Assembly: GCA_949289265.1 (NCBI GenBank)
Contig: CASENE010000079.1
Span: forward strand, 1-36,470
From: an uncultured Bacteroides sp.
Lineage (GTDB): Bacteria; Bacteroidota; Bacteroidia; Bacteroidales; Bacteroidaceae
Length of the DNA stretch: 36,470 nt
Direction: 5' to 3'
Both the position numbers and the translations under genes were made by a program. Position 1 is the first letter of the stretch. Each line of letters starts with the position of its first letter. Positions 6,869 through 15,202 of this stretch are shown piece by piece. Below the pieces are notes generated by a model. That model worked only from the letters and a program-made list of their open reading frames with translations, had not been told where the DNA came from and made no database searches.

Positions 6869-8089
6869 TTACTCGTATCGGATGGCCTCGATGGGGTCCA
6901 GTTGCGCCGCCTTCTTGGCCGGATACCAGCCGAAGAACACGCCCGTCACCGTGCAGACGGCGAAGGACAGGAACACGCTCCAGGCCTGGATGTAGATGGG
7001 CCAGTGGGCCACATTCTTCACCACGAACGAGGCGCCGCAGCCCAATATCACGCCGATCAGTCCGCCCGTGATGCTGATGAGGATGGCCTCGATGAGGAAC
7101 TGGGCCAGGATGTCGATGCCGCGCGCGCCGACGGACATGCGCAGTCCTATCTCGCGCGTTCGCTCCGTCACGCTGACGTACATGATGTTCATGATGCCGA
7201 TGCCGCCCACCACGAGCGAGATGCCGGCGATGCAGGCCAGCAGCGTGGTCATCAGGTCGGTGGTGCTGTTCAGCATCGAACTGAGTTCCTGCTGCGAGCG
7301 GATGGAGAAATCGTCCTCGTCCGCCGGTTGCAGCTTGTGGTTGCGGCGCAGGATGGTCTCTATCTCGTCCGTGGCATAGTCCGTCATGTCTTCGCTGAGG
7401 GCCGAGGCGAAGATGCCTTCCAGGTAGGTCTGGGCCAGCAGGCGCTTCATCACGGTGGTGTAGGGGGCCAGCACGATGTCGTCCTGGTCCATGCCCATGG
7501 AGTTGTAGCCCTTGGCCTTGAGCACGCCCACCACGCGGAAGGGAACCTGGTTGAAGCGGATGACCTTGCCCACCGGGTCTTGTCCGCCGGGGAAGAGGTT
7601 GTCCACGATGGTCTGGCCGATGACGCACACCTTGGCCGACACCTGTATGTCCGCCTCGGTGAACATCTCGCCCTGCTCCACCGTGAGCTGGCGGATGTCC
7701 AGGTATTCCGTGCCCACGCCGCTGATGCTGCTGGGGTAGTTGTTGTTGCCCGCGATGAGCTGCCCGCTGCTGCTGACGTTGGGGCTGACGGCGGAGAGGA
7801 AGTTGGTCTCGTCGCGCAGCGATTCGTAGTCCGTCAGCTTCAGCGTCTGCATCTCGCTGGGATCCATGCGCACGCCGCCGCGCCGCTCGCCGCCGGGGTG
7901 TATCATGATGATGTTCGAGCCCATCTCGCTGATTTGGGCCTGGATGCTCTTCTTCGACCCTTGGCCGATGGCCAGCATCGTGATGACCGACGCCACGCCG
8001 ATGATGATGCCCAGCATCGTGAGGAAGGCGCGCAGTTTGTTGTTGGCCAGGGCGCGCAGGGCTATCTTGAATAGGTTTGTTCCGTTCAT
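6869..8089 (-). CDS. macB: MacB-like ABC transporter permease
   Basis: This 406-residue FtsX/MacB-type permease has transmembrane segment 1 at about residues 20-42 (NNKLRAFLTMLGIIIGVASVITML). A large periplasmic MacB_PCD domain follows (about 45-265), with ISGVGTEYLDIRQLTVEQG and a VVGVLKAKG segment. Three C-terminal transmembrane segments lie at about 284-308, 330-355 and 368-390, ending in WYPAKKAAQLDPIEAIRYE, the family's C-terminal signature. The ATPase is a separate gene upstream, unlike E. coli MacB where both are fused. It would act as a dimer in the inner membrane with the MacA-like adaptor and TolC-like channel, exporting drugs, peptides or lipids; the substrate is unknown. The start ATG at 8089 follows a repeat-filled gap. 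Confidence 0.93.
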   Translation of the reverse strand: MNGTNLFKIALRALANNKLRAFLTMLGIIIGVASVITMLAIGQGSKKSIQAQISEMGSNIIMIHPGGERRGGVRMDPSEMQTLKLTDYESLRDETNFLSAVSPNVSSSGQLIAGNNNYPSSISGVGTEYLDIRQLTVEQGEMFTEADIQVSAKVCVIGQTIVDNLFPGGQDPVGKVIRFNQVPFRVVGVLKAKGYNSMGMDQDDIVLAPYTTVMKRLLAQTYLEGIFASALSEDMTDYATDEIETILRRNHKLQPADEDDFSIRSQQELSSMLNSTTDLMTTLLACIAGISLVVGGIGIMNIMYVSVTERTREIGLRMSVGARGIDILAQFLIEAILISITGGLIGVILGCGASFVVKNVAHWPIYIQAWSVFLSFAVCTVTGVFFGWYPAKKAAQLDPIEAIRYE

Positions 8090-8093
8090 TGTT

Positions 8094-8222
8094 GGTTAGT
8101 GATGAGTGATTAGTGATGAGTGATTAGTGGCAGTGGTCAGCGTTTGTTGATGCGTAATCAGTGATTAGCTAATTGTTCATATCGCACATACTAACCACTA
8201 ATCACTATCCACTAATCGCTAA
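8094..8222. repeat. Intercistronic 'AGTGATTAGTG' repeat hairpin
   Basis: This gap between the ATPase and permease genes is built of TTAGTGATGAGTGATTAGTG-like words on the left and their complements on the right. AGTGATTAGTGG (8119-8130) and CCACTAATCACT (8195-8206) are a perfect 12-bp inverted pair. The same word family recurs at 10331-10466 and 36338-36369. Confidence 0.75.
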
Positions 8223-8223
8223 G

Positions 8224-8970
8224 TTAGTCGTCCACGTTCTTGGGCAGTGCCTCCAGCGCTTCCTTGGCCGAGAGGATGCACGGGTTCGGCTTGTCCTCGG
8301 TGACGTGCCCGTCGCGCAGGCGGATGTTGCGGCTGCTGTATTGGGCGATGTCGGGGTTGTGCGTCACGAAGATGAGGGTGCGTCCCTCGCGGTGCAGCTG
8401 CTGGAAGAGGACGAGAATCTCGAACGAGGTGCGCGTGTCCAGGTTGCCCGTGGCTTCGTCGGCCAGGATGACGGCGGGGTTGTTGACCAGGGCGCGGGCG
8501 ATGGCCACGCGTTGCATCTGTCCGCCGGACATCTGGTTGGACTTGTGCTCCAGGCGGTCGCCCAGCCCCACGGCCACCAGCGCGTCGATGGCCCGGCGGC
8601 GGCGTTCGGCGGCGCTGACGGCGGGGTTGTACATCAGCGGCAGCTCCACGTTCTCCACGGCGGTGGTCTTCGGCAGGAGGTTGTAGTTCTGGAAGACGAA
8701 GCCTATCTTGCGGTTGCGCAGCACGGCCCGCTGGGGCTTGGACATGGTGCGCACGGCCACGCCGTCCAGCAGGTATTCGCCGCTCGTCGGGGTGTCCAGG
8801 CAGCCCAGGATGTTGAGCAGGGTGGACTTGCCCGAGCCGCTGGTGCCCATGATGGTGACGAACTCGCCCTCTTGGATGCTGAACGACACGCCGCGCAGGG
8901 CATGCACCGTCTCGTCGCCCACCTGGAAGTTGCGGCGGATGTCGTGTAGTTCTATGACTGTCTTGCTCAT
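8224..8970 (-). CDS. MacB-like ABC transporter ATPase subunit (LolD/MacB class)
   Basis: This 248-residue ABC ATPase has Walker A GTSGSGKST, a Q loop in FVFQNYNLLPKTTAVEN, the signature SGGQMQRVAIARAL, Walker B VILADEATGNLD and the switch histidine in FVTHN, in the canonical order. This is the LolD/MacB/FtsE-type cassette. A C-terminal tail of about 30 residues (DKPNPCILSAKEALEALPKN) is slightly longer than LolD. The ATG at 8970 (MSKTVIELHD) is chosen because the upstream extension of the frame is made from the 22-bp tandem repeat and has no homology character. It powers the permease encoded next in the operon. Confidence 0.94.
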   Translation of the reverse strand: MSKTVIELHDIRRNFQVGDETVHALRGVSFSIQEGEFVTIMGTSGSGKSTLLNILGCLDTPTSGEYLLDGVAVRTMSKPQRAVLRNRKIGFVFQNYNLLPKTTAVENVELPLMYNPAVSAAERRRRAIDALVAVGLGDRLEHKSNQMSGGQMQRVAIARALVNNPAVILADEATGNLDTRTSFEILVLFQQLHREGRTLIFVTHNPDIAQYSSRNIRLRDGHVTEDKPNPCILSAKEALEALPKNVDD

Positions 8971-9011
8971 TGTTATGCTATGATTAATGGGAAACTTCGG
9001 GGAAGAGTAGG

Positions 9012-9095
9012 AATCGTGCACGATGATTCCTATAATCATGTACGATGATTCCTACAATCATGTACGATGATTCCTACAATCATGTACGATGATTC
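9012..9095. repeat. 22-bp tandem array (three full copies) before the ATPase gene
   Basis: Three full 22-bp units at 9021-9042, 9043-9064 and 9065-9086 start CGATGATTCC and end ATCATGTA. A partial unit lies on each side. Each unit carries a small inverted repeat, ATGATT / AATCAT, that can fold as a hairpin. It fills the gap between the MacA-like and ATPase genes. It reads as MIVGIIVHD-like repeats on the minus strand, but this is not a plausible peptide. Confidence 0.85.
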
Positions 9096-9112
9096 TCTGC
9101 TTTCCCTATACA

Positions 9113-10330
9113 TTACTCTTTCTTCTTGTCCTTGTTGCGGTCGGGCGGGCCGGGGGCGAAGGGGCTGCGCTCGATGTCGGGCGAGGCTTCGGCCCGGGCT
9201 GCCGTGCCGCCGAACTGGGCGTCGGCAATGACGGTCGCGCCTTCGTCGATGCCTGCGGTTATCTCTGTGTACGTGCCGTTGCTGATGCCCGTCTCGACGG
9301 CGTGGGCGGTGAAGGTGTCGCCTTCCTTCGTCCACAGCTTATGCGGGGCGTCGCAGTCGCGCACCACGGCGTCCTTGCCCACGATGGGGCCCACGGGGCT
9401 GAAGCGCAGGGCTTTGGCGGGGACGGCCAGCACGCCGGGCTTGTCCAAGGTGTAGATGTTGATGTTGGCCGTCAGGCGCGGCTTCAGCTTCAGGTCGGGG
9501 TTGGGGGCGGAGATGACCACCTCGTACGTCACCACCGTGCTGCTGGAGGTCGAGGCCGAGGCGTCGTCGCTCGACTCGCCCAGGCGCACCTGCGTCACCC
9601 GTCCGCTGAAGGTCTCGCCCGGATAGGCGTCGACGGTGAATTCCACGCGCTGCCCTTCCTGCACGCCGCCTATGTCGGCCTCGTCCACGTCGGCCACGAC
9701 TTGCATCTGCGTCAGGTCGGCGGCGATGGTGAAGAGCGTCGGGGTCTCGAAGCCCGAGGCCACGGTCTGCCCTTCTTCCACGTCCTTGCTGATGACCACG
9801 CCGTCGATGGGCGCGGTGATGGTGGCGTACGACAGGTTGCGCTCGGCCTTCTCCAGGGCGGCCTTGCTGCTGTCGTACTGGCTCTTGGCGCGGCGGTAGT
9901 CGTAGAGGCTCTGCTCGTAGTCCGTGTCGCTGATGAGGCGTTTGTCGTGCAGGCTCTTGTTGCGGTTGTACAGGCTCTGCTGGTATTCGTATTCGGCCTG
10001 CGCGCCGTCGTACGTGGCCTGGGCCGAGGCCAGGTCGCTCTGCAGCGTCACTTTGTCCATCTCGGCGATGAGCTGTCCTTGCTTGACGCGGGTGTTGTAG
10101 TCCACGTAGATGCGGTCGATGATGCCGCTGACCTGCGTGCCGACTTCGACCTCGGTGACCGGCTCGATGGTGCCCGTGGCGGTGACGAAGTTCGAGATGT
10201 CTTGCCGGGACACTGTCGTCATCTCGTACTTCACCTCTTGTTTCTTGGCGCCGCCGGAGAATGCCCAGGCGGCCGCGCCTGCCACGATGACTACGGCGGC
10301 GGAGATGAGGATGATTTTCTTCTTGTTCAT
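9113..10330 (-). CDS. macA: MacA-like periplasmic adaptor (HlyD/RND membrane fusion family)
   Basis: The 405-residue membrane fusion protein starts with an N-terminal anchor (MNKKKIILISAAVVIVAGAAAW) and then a lipoyl/barrel-sandwich half (GTIEPVTEVEVGTQVSGIIDRIYVD, about 52-76). A coiled-coil hairpin of about 100 residues (97-185, rich in A, Q, Y, K and E) follows. The second lipoyl half (ATITAPIDGVVISKDVEEGQTV) leads into beta-barrel and membrane-proximal domains, ending in a charged GPPDRNKDKKKE tail. It would bridge the MacB-like transporter to the outer-membrane channel. A serine-rich insert (SSDDASASTSSS, about residues 258-269) in the barrel domain is a typical variable loop. It lies between the TolC-like and ATPase genes in the operon. 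Confidence 0.93.
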   Translation of the reverse strand: MNKKKIILISAAVVIVAGAAAWAFSGGAKKQEVKYEMTTVSRQDISNFVTATGTIEPVTEVEVGTQVSGIIDRIYVDYNTRVKQGQLIAEMDKVTLQSDLASAQATYDGAQAEYEYQQSLYNRNKSLHDKRLISDTDYEQSLYDYRRAKSQYDSSKAALEKAERNLSYATITAPIDGVVISKDVEEGQTVASGFETPTLFTIAADLTQMQVVADVDEADIGGVQEGQRVEFTVDAYPGETFSGRVTQVRLGESSDDASASTSSSTVVTYEVVISAPNPDLKLKPRLTANINIYTLDKPGVLAVPAKALRFSPVGPIVGKDAVVRDCDAPHKLWTKEGDTFTAHAVETGISNGTYTEITAGIDEGATVIADAQFGGTAARAEASPDIERSPFAPGPPDRNKDKKKE

Positions 10331-10466
10331 GATTGTATAGTGTTTAGTGATTAGCGATAAGAGATTAGTGTTTAGTGTTTAGTGATTAGTGTTTAGTGTT
10401 TAGTGGTTAGTGTTCAGTTACGTCCGCACGTACTAATCACTTATCACTAACCACTAATCACTGAAC
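10331..10466. repeat. Intercistronic 'TTAGTGATTAGTG' repeat hairpin overlapping the TolC stop
   Basis: TTAGTGGTTAGTG (10400-10412) and CACTAACCACTAA (10445-10457) are a perfect 13-bp inverted pair with 32 bases between. Several more TTTAGTG words lie on the left arm side. The stop codon of the TolC-like gene (10454-10456) lies inside the right arm, so the repeat has grown into the gene end. It is the same family as 8094-8222. Confidence 0.8.
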
Positions 10467-11833
10467 GTCGTTTCTTCGCCTTGGTAGAAGCGGAGCAGGC
10501 CGGCGTTGAGCAGGGCCATGTATTTGGCCTGCAGCAGCGTCTGTTGTGCGTTGAGCAGGTTGTTCTTCTCGGTCAGCAGGTCTACGGTGTTCTTCATGCC
10601 GGCGTTGAACTGTTCGCTGACGAGGTCGTAGCTGGCCTGCGCGCTCTTCAGTTGCTGCGTGGCAGCCTCATACTGCTGCTGGGCGCTGCGGGCGTCGAGC
10701 CAGTAGGTCTCTATCGTGCGGTAGAGTTCCTTCTGCCGGTCCAGCAGGTCGAGCTGGCTGGTCTGCTTCTGCAGCTTGGCCTTGTTCACCGCGCTCTTGG
10801 TCTGCCTCCGGTCGAAGATGGGGATGCTGAGGGTGACGCCCAGCGAGTTGTTCCAGTTCTGCTTGATTTGTTCCGTAAAGGTGAAGTCGTTGCCGTTGGC
10901 GTTGGTGCTGCCGATACCTGCCGTGAGGCTGATGGAGGGGATGTAGCCGGCGCGTGCTATCTTGATGCCCATGTCTGCGGCCTCGATGTCCAGTTGTCCT
11001 GATTCTATCTCGGGGCGCAGGGCGAGGGCCGTGCGGTAGACGTCGTCTTTCGCGGGGAGGGGCGTGAGCACGTCGGCGTTGTCCAGTTCGGGCATTTCCA
11101 GCACCATTTCGTAGGCGCCGTCCAGTTCGAGCAGTTGCTTCAGTTGCAGGCGGTAGTCTTGCAGGGTGACTTGCGCGTTCACCAGCTGGTAGTTGTCGTT
11201 GCTCACCTGGGCTTCCAATTGTGCCAGGTCGGCCGCGGACAGACTGCCGGCGTCATACAGCTCTTTGCCGCGTTCCCACGTTGCCTGGCTCACTTCCAAG
11301 GTGCCTTCATTCACCTTCACGGCCTCGGCGGCGTAGAGGATTTGCATGTACAGCTGCATGATGCTCTCTTGGATGGAGTTGGCGCTTTCGGCCACGGCCA
11401 GTTCGGCTATGCGGCTGTTCAGCTTCTGTTGCTTGATGCCGTTCATGCGGCTTCCGCCGTTGAACAGTGTCCAGTTGGCGTCGATGCCATACGAGCCGTT
11501 GTACGAGGTCGCGCTTTGGCTCGTGGTGATGTTGTCGCCGCTGATGATGGTGCCGTTGTTCGTGTTCGGGCGGTTCACGATGCGCTGGCTGACGCTGCCG
11601 CTCAGGGCGGGGAACCATTCGGCTTTGGCTGTCTTCACGTCTTCCTGGGCGCTTTGGGCATTGATGCGGTTGCGCTGCAGGGTGATGCTGTGTTGCAGGG
11701 CGTAGTCGATGCACGTCTGTAAGTCCCACCGCGCAGGCAGGCTGTCGGCTGTGGCCTCTGTGCCCTGGGCCCACAAGCCTGTGCAGCCCAGGACGCAGCA
11801 GGCTGTCGCCATCAATCTTTTTACCTTTTTCAT
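10454..11833 (-). CDS. TolC-family outer-membrane efflux protein
   Basis: This 459-residue outer-membrane efflux protein has a signal peptide (MKKVKRLMATACCVLGCTGLWAQ, cleaved after about residue 23). Two OEP repeats follow, each beginning with a conserved pattern: WDLQTCIDYALQHSITLQRN in the first, and DDVYRTALALRPEIESGQLD in the second. The C-terminal half contains the second coiled-coil hairpin (AEQ-like FNAGMKNTVDLLTEKNNLL). It trimerises as an outer-membrane and periplasmic duct and is the first gene of the efflux operon. The ATG at 11833 was chosen over an upstream in-frame start because it gives a good signal peptide. Upstream a weak TTACTTTG box is visible on the minus strand (11867-11874), one mismatch from consensus. 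Confidence 0.92.
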   Translation of the reverse strand: MKKVKRLMATACCVLGCTGLWAQGTEATADSLPARWDLQTCIDYALQHSITLQRNRINAQSAQEDVKTAKAEWFPALSGSVSQRIVNRPNTNNGTIISGDNITTSQSATSYNGSYGIDANWTLFNGGSRMNGIKQQKLNSRIAELAVAESANSIQESIMQLYMQILYAAEAVKVNEGTLEVSQATWERGKELYDAGSLSAADLAQLEAQVSNDNYQLVNAQVTLQDYRLQLKQLLELDGAYEMVLEMPELDNADVLTPLPAKDDVYRTALALRPEIESGQLDIEAADMGIKIARAGYIPSISLTAGIGSTNANGNDFTFTEQIKQNWNNSLGVTLSIPIFDRRQTKSAVNKAKLQKQTSQLDLLDRQKELYRTIETYWLDARSAQQQYEAATQQLKSAQASYDLVSEQFNAGMKNTVDLLTEKNNLLNAQQTLLQAKYMALLNAGLLRFYQGEETTFSD

Positions 11834-11974
11834 AACCTTATTTAGTTTTCTGTTGTTTCCGCAAGACAAAGTAAGCGCATCTGTCCCGGCATTGCAAAAA
11901 CAATGGACGAAGCACCCGTTTCCGTCGTCCGTCTCCCTTTTTCTGCCGATAAATCCACATTTGCCTTTGCTTTG

Positions 11975-12006
11975 TTTGGATGCTATTTAAAGGAGTTATA
12001 TATTTG
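11975..12006 (+). promoter_or_regulatory. Promoter of the DUF4492-cydAB operon
   Basis: TTTG (11975-11978), 20 bases, and TATATTTG (11999-12006) match the Bacteroidetes consensus very well. Transcription would start near 12013, giving a leader of about 60 bases before the DUF4492 start at 12074. Confidence 0.75.
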
Positions 12007-12073
12007 TAATCGTTATAAAAAGCGGGCTTCCTCGTTTGGGTGCTTCCGCCCGCCACCGATAATGCCTTTGCGT

Positions 12074-12298
12074 ATGAGACAAACCGTGACAAACATCTGG
12101 CGATTCTACCGCGACGGCTTCCGCGCGATGACGTGGGGCCGCACGCTGTGGTTCATCATCCTTCTGAAACTTTTCATCATGTTCGTCATCCTGAAACTCT
12201 TCTTCTTCCCGGACTACGTGGACGAGTCGTCCGGCGCCTTGGGAGCCGAGGAGTTTGTCAGCCGCGAGTTGATAGAACGCATGGCGCCCGTGCCTTGA
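12074..12298 (+). CDS. DUF4492 small membrane protein preceding cytochrome bd oxidase
   Basis: A 74-residue protein (MRQTVTNIWRFYRDGFRAMTWG onward) has one transmembrane segment (TLWFIILLKLFIMFVILKLFFF, about residues 24-46) and an acidic C-terminal tail (DYVDESSGALGAEEF). This is the DUF4492 family, a small protein regularly encoded just before cydA in Bacteroidetes. Its role may resemble the CydX-type small subunits that stabilise the oxidase; that part is inference. The start could also be the ATG at 12062 (MPLRMRQ), which adds 4 residues. Starts further upstream are ruled out by the promoter at 11975-12006. It ends 49 bases before cydA. Confidence 0.85.
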   Translation: MRQTVTNIWRFYRDGFRAMTWGRTLWFIILLKLFIMFVILKLFFFPDYVDESSGALGAEEFVSRELIERMAPVP

Positions 12299-12347
12299 GG
12301 ACTCAACACGAACGTCGCATATTCATTCACTAAAATAACTGATTCGT

Positions 12348-13895
12348 ATGGTAGAACACATTGACACCTCATTGATTGACTGGTCGCGGGCGCAGTTTGC
12401 CTTGACGGCCATTTATCACTGGATTTTCGTGCCGCTGACCTTGGGCTTGGCGGTGATTATGGGCCTGATGGAGACGATTTATTACCGGACGGGCGACGCC
12501 TTCTGGAAGCGGACGGCCAAGTTCTGGATGAAGCTGTTCGGCATCAACTTTGCCGTCGGCGTGGCTACGGGCCTTATCCTGGAGTTTGAGTTTGGCACCA
12601 ACTGGAGCAACTATTCGTGGTTTGTGGGCGATATCTTCGGCGCGCCGCTGGCCATAGAGGGCATTCTGGCTTTCTTCATGGAGGCTACGTTCATTGCCGT
12701 CATGTTCTTCGGGTGGAACAAGGTGAGCCGCGGCTTCCACCTGGCTTCCACCTGGCTTACGGGACTGGGCGCCACCATCTCTGCCTGGTGGATTCTGGTG
12801 GCCAACGCCTGGATGCAGTATCCCGTAGGCATGGAGTTCAATCCGGACACGGCCCGCAACGAGATGGTGGACTTCCTGGCCGTAGCCACGTCGCCCATGG
12901 CTGTCAATAAGTTCTTCCACACCGTGCTTTCCGGCTGGGTGCTGGGTGCCGTGTTTGTGGTGGGCGTCAGCTGCTGGTATCTGTGGAAGAAGCGCGACAA
13001 GCAGTTCTCGCTGGCCAGCGTCAAGGTGGCGGCCTGGGTCGGCCTGGTGGCGGCGGTGCTTTCGGCATGGACGGGCGATGGCTCGGCCTACCAGGTGGCG
13101 CAGAAGCAACCCATGAAGTTGGCTGCCATGGAAGGCTATTATGACGGTCAGAAAGGGGCCGGACTGGTGGCCGTGGGCGTATTGAATCCGGCCAAGCAGG
13201 CACCCGACGACGGAATAGACCCCTTCTTGATGCGTATTGAGATACCTAAGATGCTATCCTTGCTTGGCGAGCGCGATGCCGATGCCTTTGTGCCCGGCAT
13301 CAACGACCTGCTGAACGGCGGCTATACGCTGAAGGACGGGACGAAAGCTCTGTCCGCCCAGGACAAGATGGAGATGGGACGGCTGGCCATAGCCCTATTT
13401 GCCGACTACCGCGCGGCCAAGGCCGAGGGGCGTGAAGCAGATGCAGAAGAAGCCAAAGCCTTGTTGCTGGAGAACATGGATTACTTTGGCTACGGTTATA
13501 TAAAGGACGTGAACGACCTGGTGCCCAACGTGCCGCTGACGTTCTACATGTTCCGCATCATGGTGATACTGGGCGGATACTTCATCCTGTTCTTCCTGGT
13601 CATCCTGTTCGTTGCCTACAAGCGCGACTTGTCGCGGATGCGCTGGTTGCAGTGGGTAGCCATGTGGACCATCCCCTTGGGCTACATCGCCGGACAGGCC
13701 GGTTGGACCGTGGCCGAATGCGGTCGCCAGCCGTGGGCCATTCAGGATATGCTGCCCGTGTCCGCCGCCATTTCCAAGCTGGAGGTGGGGTCCGTGCAGA
13801 CCACGTTCTTCCTCTTCCTCCTTCTCTTCACCATCTTGCTTATCGCCGAGATAGGCATCCTGCTGAAGGCCATCCGCAAGGGAGTGGAGCAATGA
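12348..13895 (+). CDS. cydA: Cytochrome bd quinol oxidase subunit I
   Basis: The 515-residue protein is CydA. IDWSRAQFALTAIYHWIFVPLT carries the N-terminal haem ligand H24 (E. coli H19 equivalent). FGTNWSNYSWFVGDIFGAPLAIEGI and FFMEATF give the proton-path acids. SPMAVNKFFHTVLSGWVLG carries the second haem histidine, and GQAGWTVAECGRQPW marks the C-terminal conserved loop. It has nine predicted membrane spans, the last being FFLFLLLFTILLIAEIGILL. The middle (about 245-385) is a soluble quinol-binding Q-loop region with a variable segment rich in A, E and K. The enzyme oxidises menaquinol and reduces oxygen, giving this anaerobe nanaerobic respiration and oxygen scavenging. The operon is DUF4492, cydA, cydB. 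Confidence 0.97.
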   Translation: MVEHIDTSLIDWSRAQFALTAIYHWIFVPLTLGLAVIMGLMETIYYRTGDAFWKRTAKFWMKLFGINFAVGVATGLILEFEFGTNWSNYSWFVGDIFGAPLAIEGILAFFMEATFIAVMFFGWNKVSRGFHLASTWLTGLGATISAWWILVANAWMQYPVGMEFNPDTARNEMVDFLAVATSPMAVNKFFHTVLSGWVLGAVFVVGVSCWYLWKKRDKQFSLASVKVAAWVGLVAAVLSAWTGDGSAYQVAQKQPMKLAAMEGYYDGQKGAGLVAVGVLNPAKQAPDDGIDPFLMRIEIPKMLSLLGERDADAFVPGINDLLNGGYTLKDGTKALSAQDKMEMGRLAIALFADYRAAKAEGREADAEEAKALLLENMDYFGYGYIKDVNDLVPNVPLTFYMFRIMVILGGYFILFFLVILFVAYKRDLSRMRWLQWVAMWTIPLGYIAGQAGWTVAECGRQPWAIQDMLPVSAAISKLEVGSVQTTFFLFLLLFTILLIAEIGILLKAIRKGVEQ

Positions 13896-13914
13896 ACCGG
13901 CCTCGAATCATCCT

Positions 13915-13943
13915 CATTAACCATTAGTCATTAACCATTGAAC
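13915..13943. repeat. Direct repeat CATTAACCATT between cydA and cydB
   Basis: CATTAACCATT occurs at 13915-13925 and again at 13929-13939, with a related AGTCATTAACC between. It occupies half of the 59-base gap between the genes. It resembles the common short intergenic repeats of Bacteroides. Confidence 0.55.
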
Positions 13944-13954
13944 ATTTATCTATT

Positions 13955-15100
13955 ATGTCATATAGCTTTCTTCAACACTATTGGTGGTTCATCGTTTCCC
14001 TGTTGGGAGCGATTCTTGTATTTCTGCTCTTTGTGCAGGGCGGCAATTCTCTCTTGTACTGCCTGGGCAAGACGGAGCAGCAGCGCAGACTGATTATGAA
14101 TGCCACGGGGCGTAAGTGGGAATTCACGTTCACCACGCTTGTCACCTTCGGCGGAGGCTTTTTTGCTTCGTTCCCTTTGTTCTACAGCACCAGTTTCGGC
14201 GGCGCCTATTGGCTGTGGATGATTATCCTCTTCACCTTCGTGCTACAGGCAGTCAGTTATGAGTTCCAGTCCAAGGCGGGCAACCTGTTGGGGCAGAAGA
14301 CCTATCGGGCATTCCTCATCCTGAACGGCGTGGTAGGGCCTGTCTTGCTGGGCGGCGCGGTGGCTACGTTCTTCACTGGCTCTGCCTTCTACGTGGACAA
14401 GGGCAACCTGACGGAGGCCATGCCGGTCATCAGCCATTGGGCCAACAACTGGCACGGACTGGATGCGTTGGGCAATCTGTGGAATGTAGTCTTGGGTTTG
14501 GCCGTGTTCTTCCTTTCCCGCATTCTCGGCGCGCTCTACTTTATTAATAATATAGACGACCCCGACCTCGTGGCACGCAGCCGCCGCGCTTTGTGGGGCA
14601 ACACGGCTCTGTTCTTGGTGTTTTTCCTGGCCTTCCTGGTACGCACGCTGGTGGCCGATGGTTTTGCCGTGAATCCGGAGACGGGCGAAATATACATGGA
14701 GCCTTATAAGTATCTGAGCAACTTCCTGGCCATGCCTGCGGTGCTTGTTCTTTTCCTGGTTGGCGTGGTCGGCGTGTTGTGGGGCATCGTCCGCACCTTG
14801 TGGAAGCCCGGTTTCGATAAAGGCATCTGGTTTGCAGGCGTCGGCACAGTGCTGACGGTGCTGGCCCTGTTGCTGGTGGCCGGTTATAACCACACTGCTT
14901 ACTATCCTTCCAGCGTAGACCTGCAAAGCTCGCTGACGTTGGAAAACAGTTCGTCCAGTCCCTTCACGCTGGAGGTGATGACCTATGTTTCCGTCCTTGT
15001 TCCCTTCGTGTTGGCGTACATTGTCTACGCTTGGCGCAGCATCAACAACCGGAAGTTGGATGTGCAGGAACTGGATGAGAAAGGCGAACACGCGTATTGA
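13955..15100 (+). CDS. cydB: Cytochrome bd quinol oxidase subunit II
   Basis: This 381-residue CydB homologue has eight hydrophobic spans, from WWFIVSLLGAILVFLLFVQGG near the start to VLVPFVLAYIVYAWRSI near the end. The conserved N-terminal region FVQGGNSLLY and the SYEFQSKAG segment (residues about 94-102) fit subunit II of Bacteroidetes bd oxidases, which are diverged from the proteobacterial type. It pairs with CydA in the inner membrane. The gene follows cydA after a 59-base gap and ends upstream of a strong terminator, so it is the last gene of the operon. Confidence 0.95.
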   Translation: MSYSFLQHYWWFIVSLLGAILVFLLFVQGGNSLLYCLGKTEQQRRLIMNATGRKWEFTFTTLVTFGGGFFASFPLFYSTSFGGAYWLWMIILFTFVLQAVSYEFQSKAGNLLGQKTYRAFLILNGVVGPVLLGGAVATFFTGSAFYVDKGNLTEAMPVISHWANNWHGLDALGNLWNVVLGLAVFFLSRILGALYFINNIDDPDLVARSRRALWGNTALFLVFFLAFLVRTLVADGFAVNPETGEIYMEPYKYLSNFLAMPAVLVLFLVGVVGVLWGIVRTLWKPGFDKGIWFAGVGTVLTVLALLLVAGYNHTAYYPSSVDLQSSLTLENSSSSPFTLEVMTYVSVLVPFVLAYIVYAWRSINNRKLDVQELDEKGEHAY

Positions 15101-15133
15101 GTGATTAGCGGTTGGGTGATGAATAATTAGTAA

Positions 15134-15180
15134 GAAAGCGGTTAGCGACTGTTGAGTGAGGTCGCTGACCGCTTTCTTTT
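15134..15180 (+). terminator. Intrinsic terminator of the cyd operon
   Basis: A 16-bp stem (GAAAGCGGTTAGCGAC 15134-15149 with GTCGCTGACCGCTTTC 15161-15176, one wobble) is followed by TTTT. It ends the plus-strand cyd operon 33 bases after the stop of cydB. The minus-strand lipoprotein gene converges on it and may share it. Confidence 0.85.
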
Positions 15181-15202
15181 CTTCAACTCCTTCCCCCTCT
15201 GC

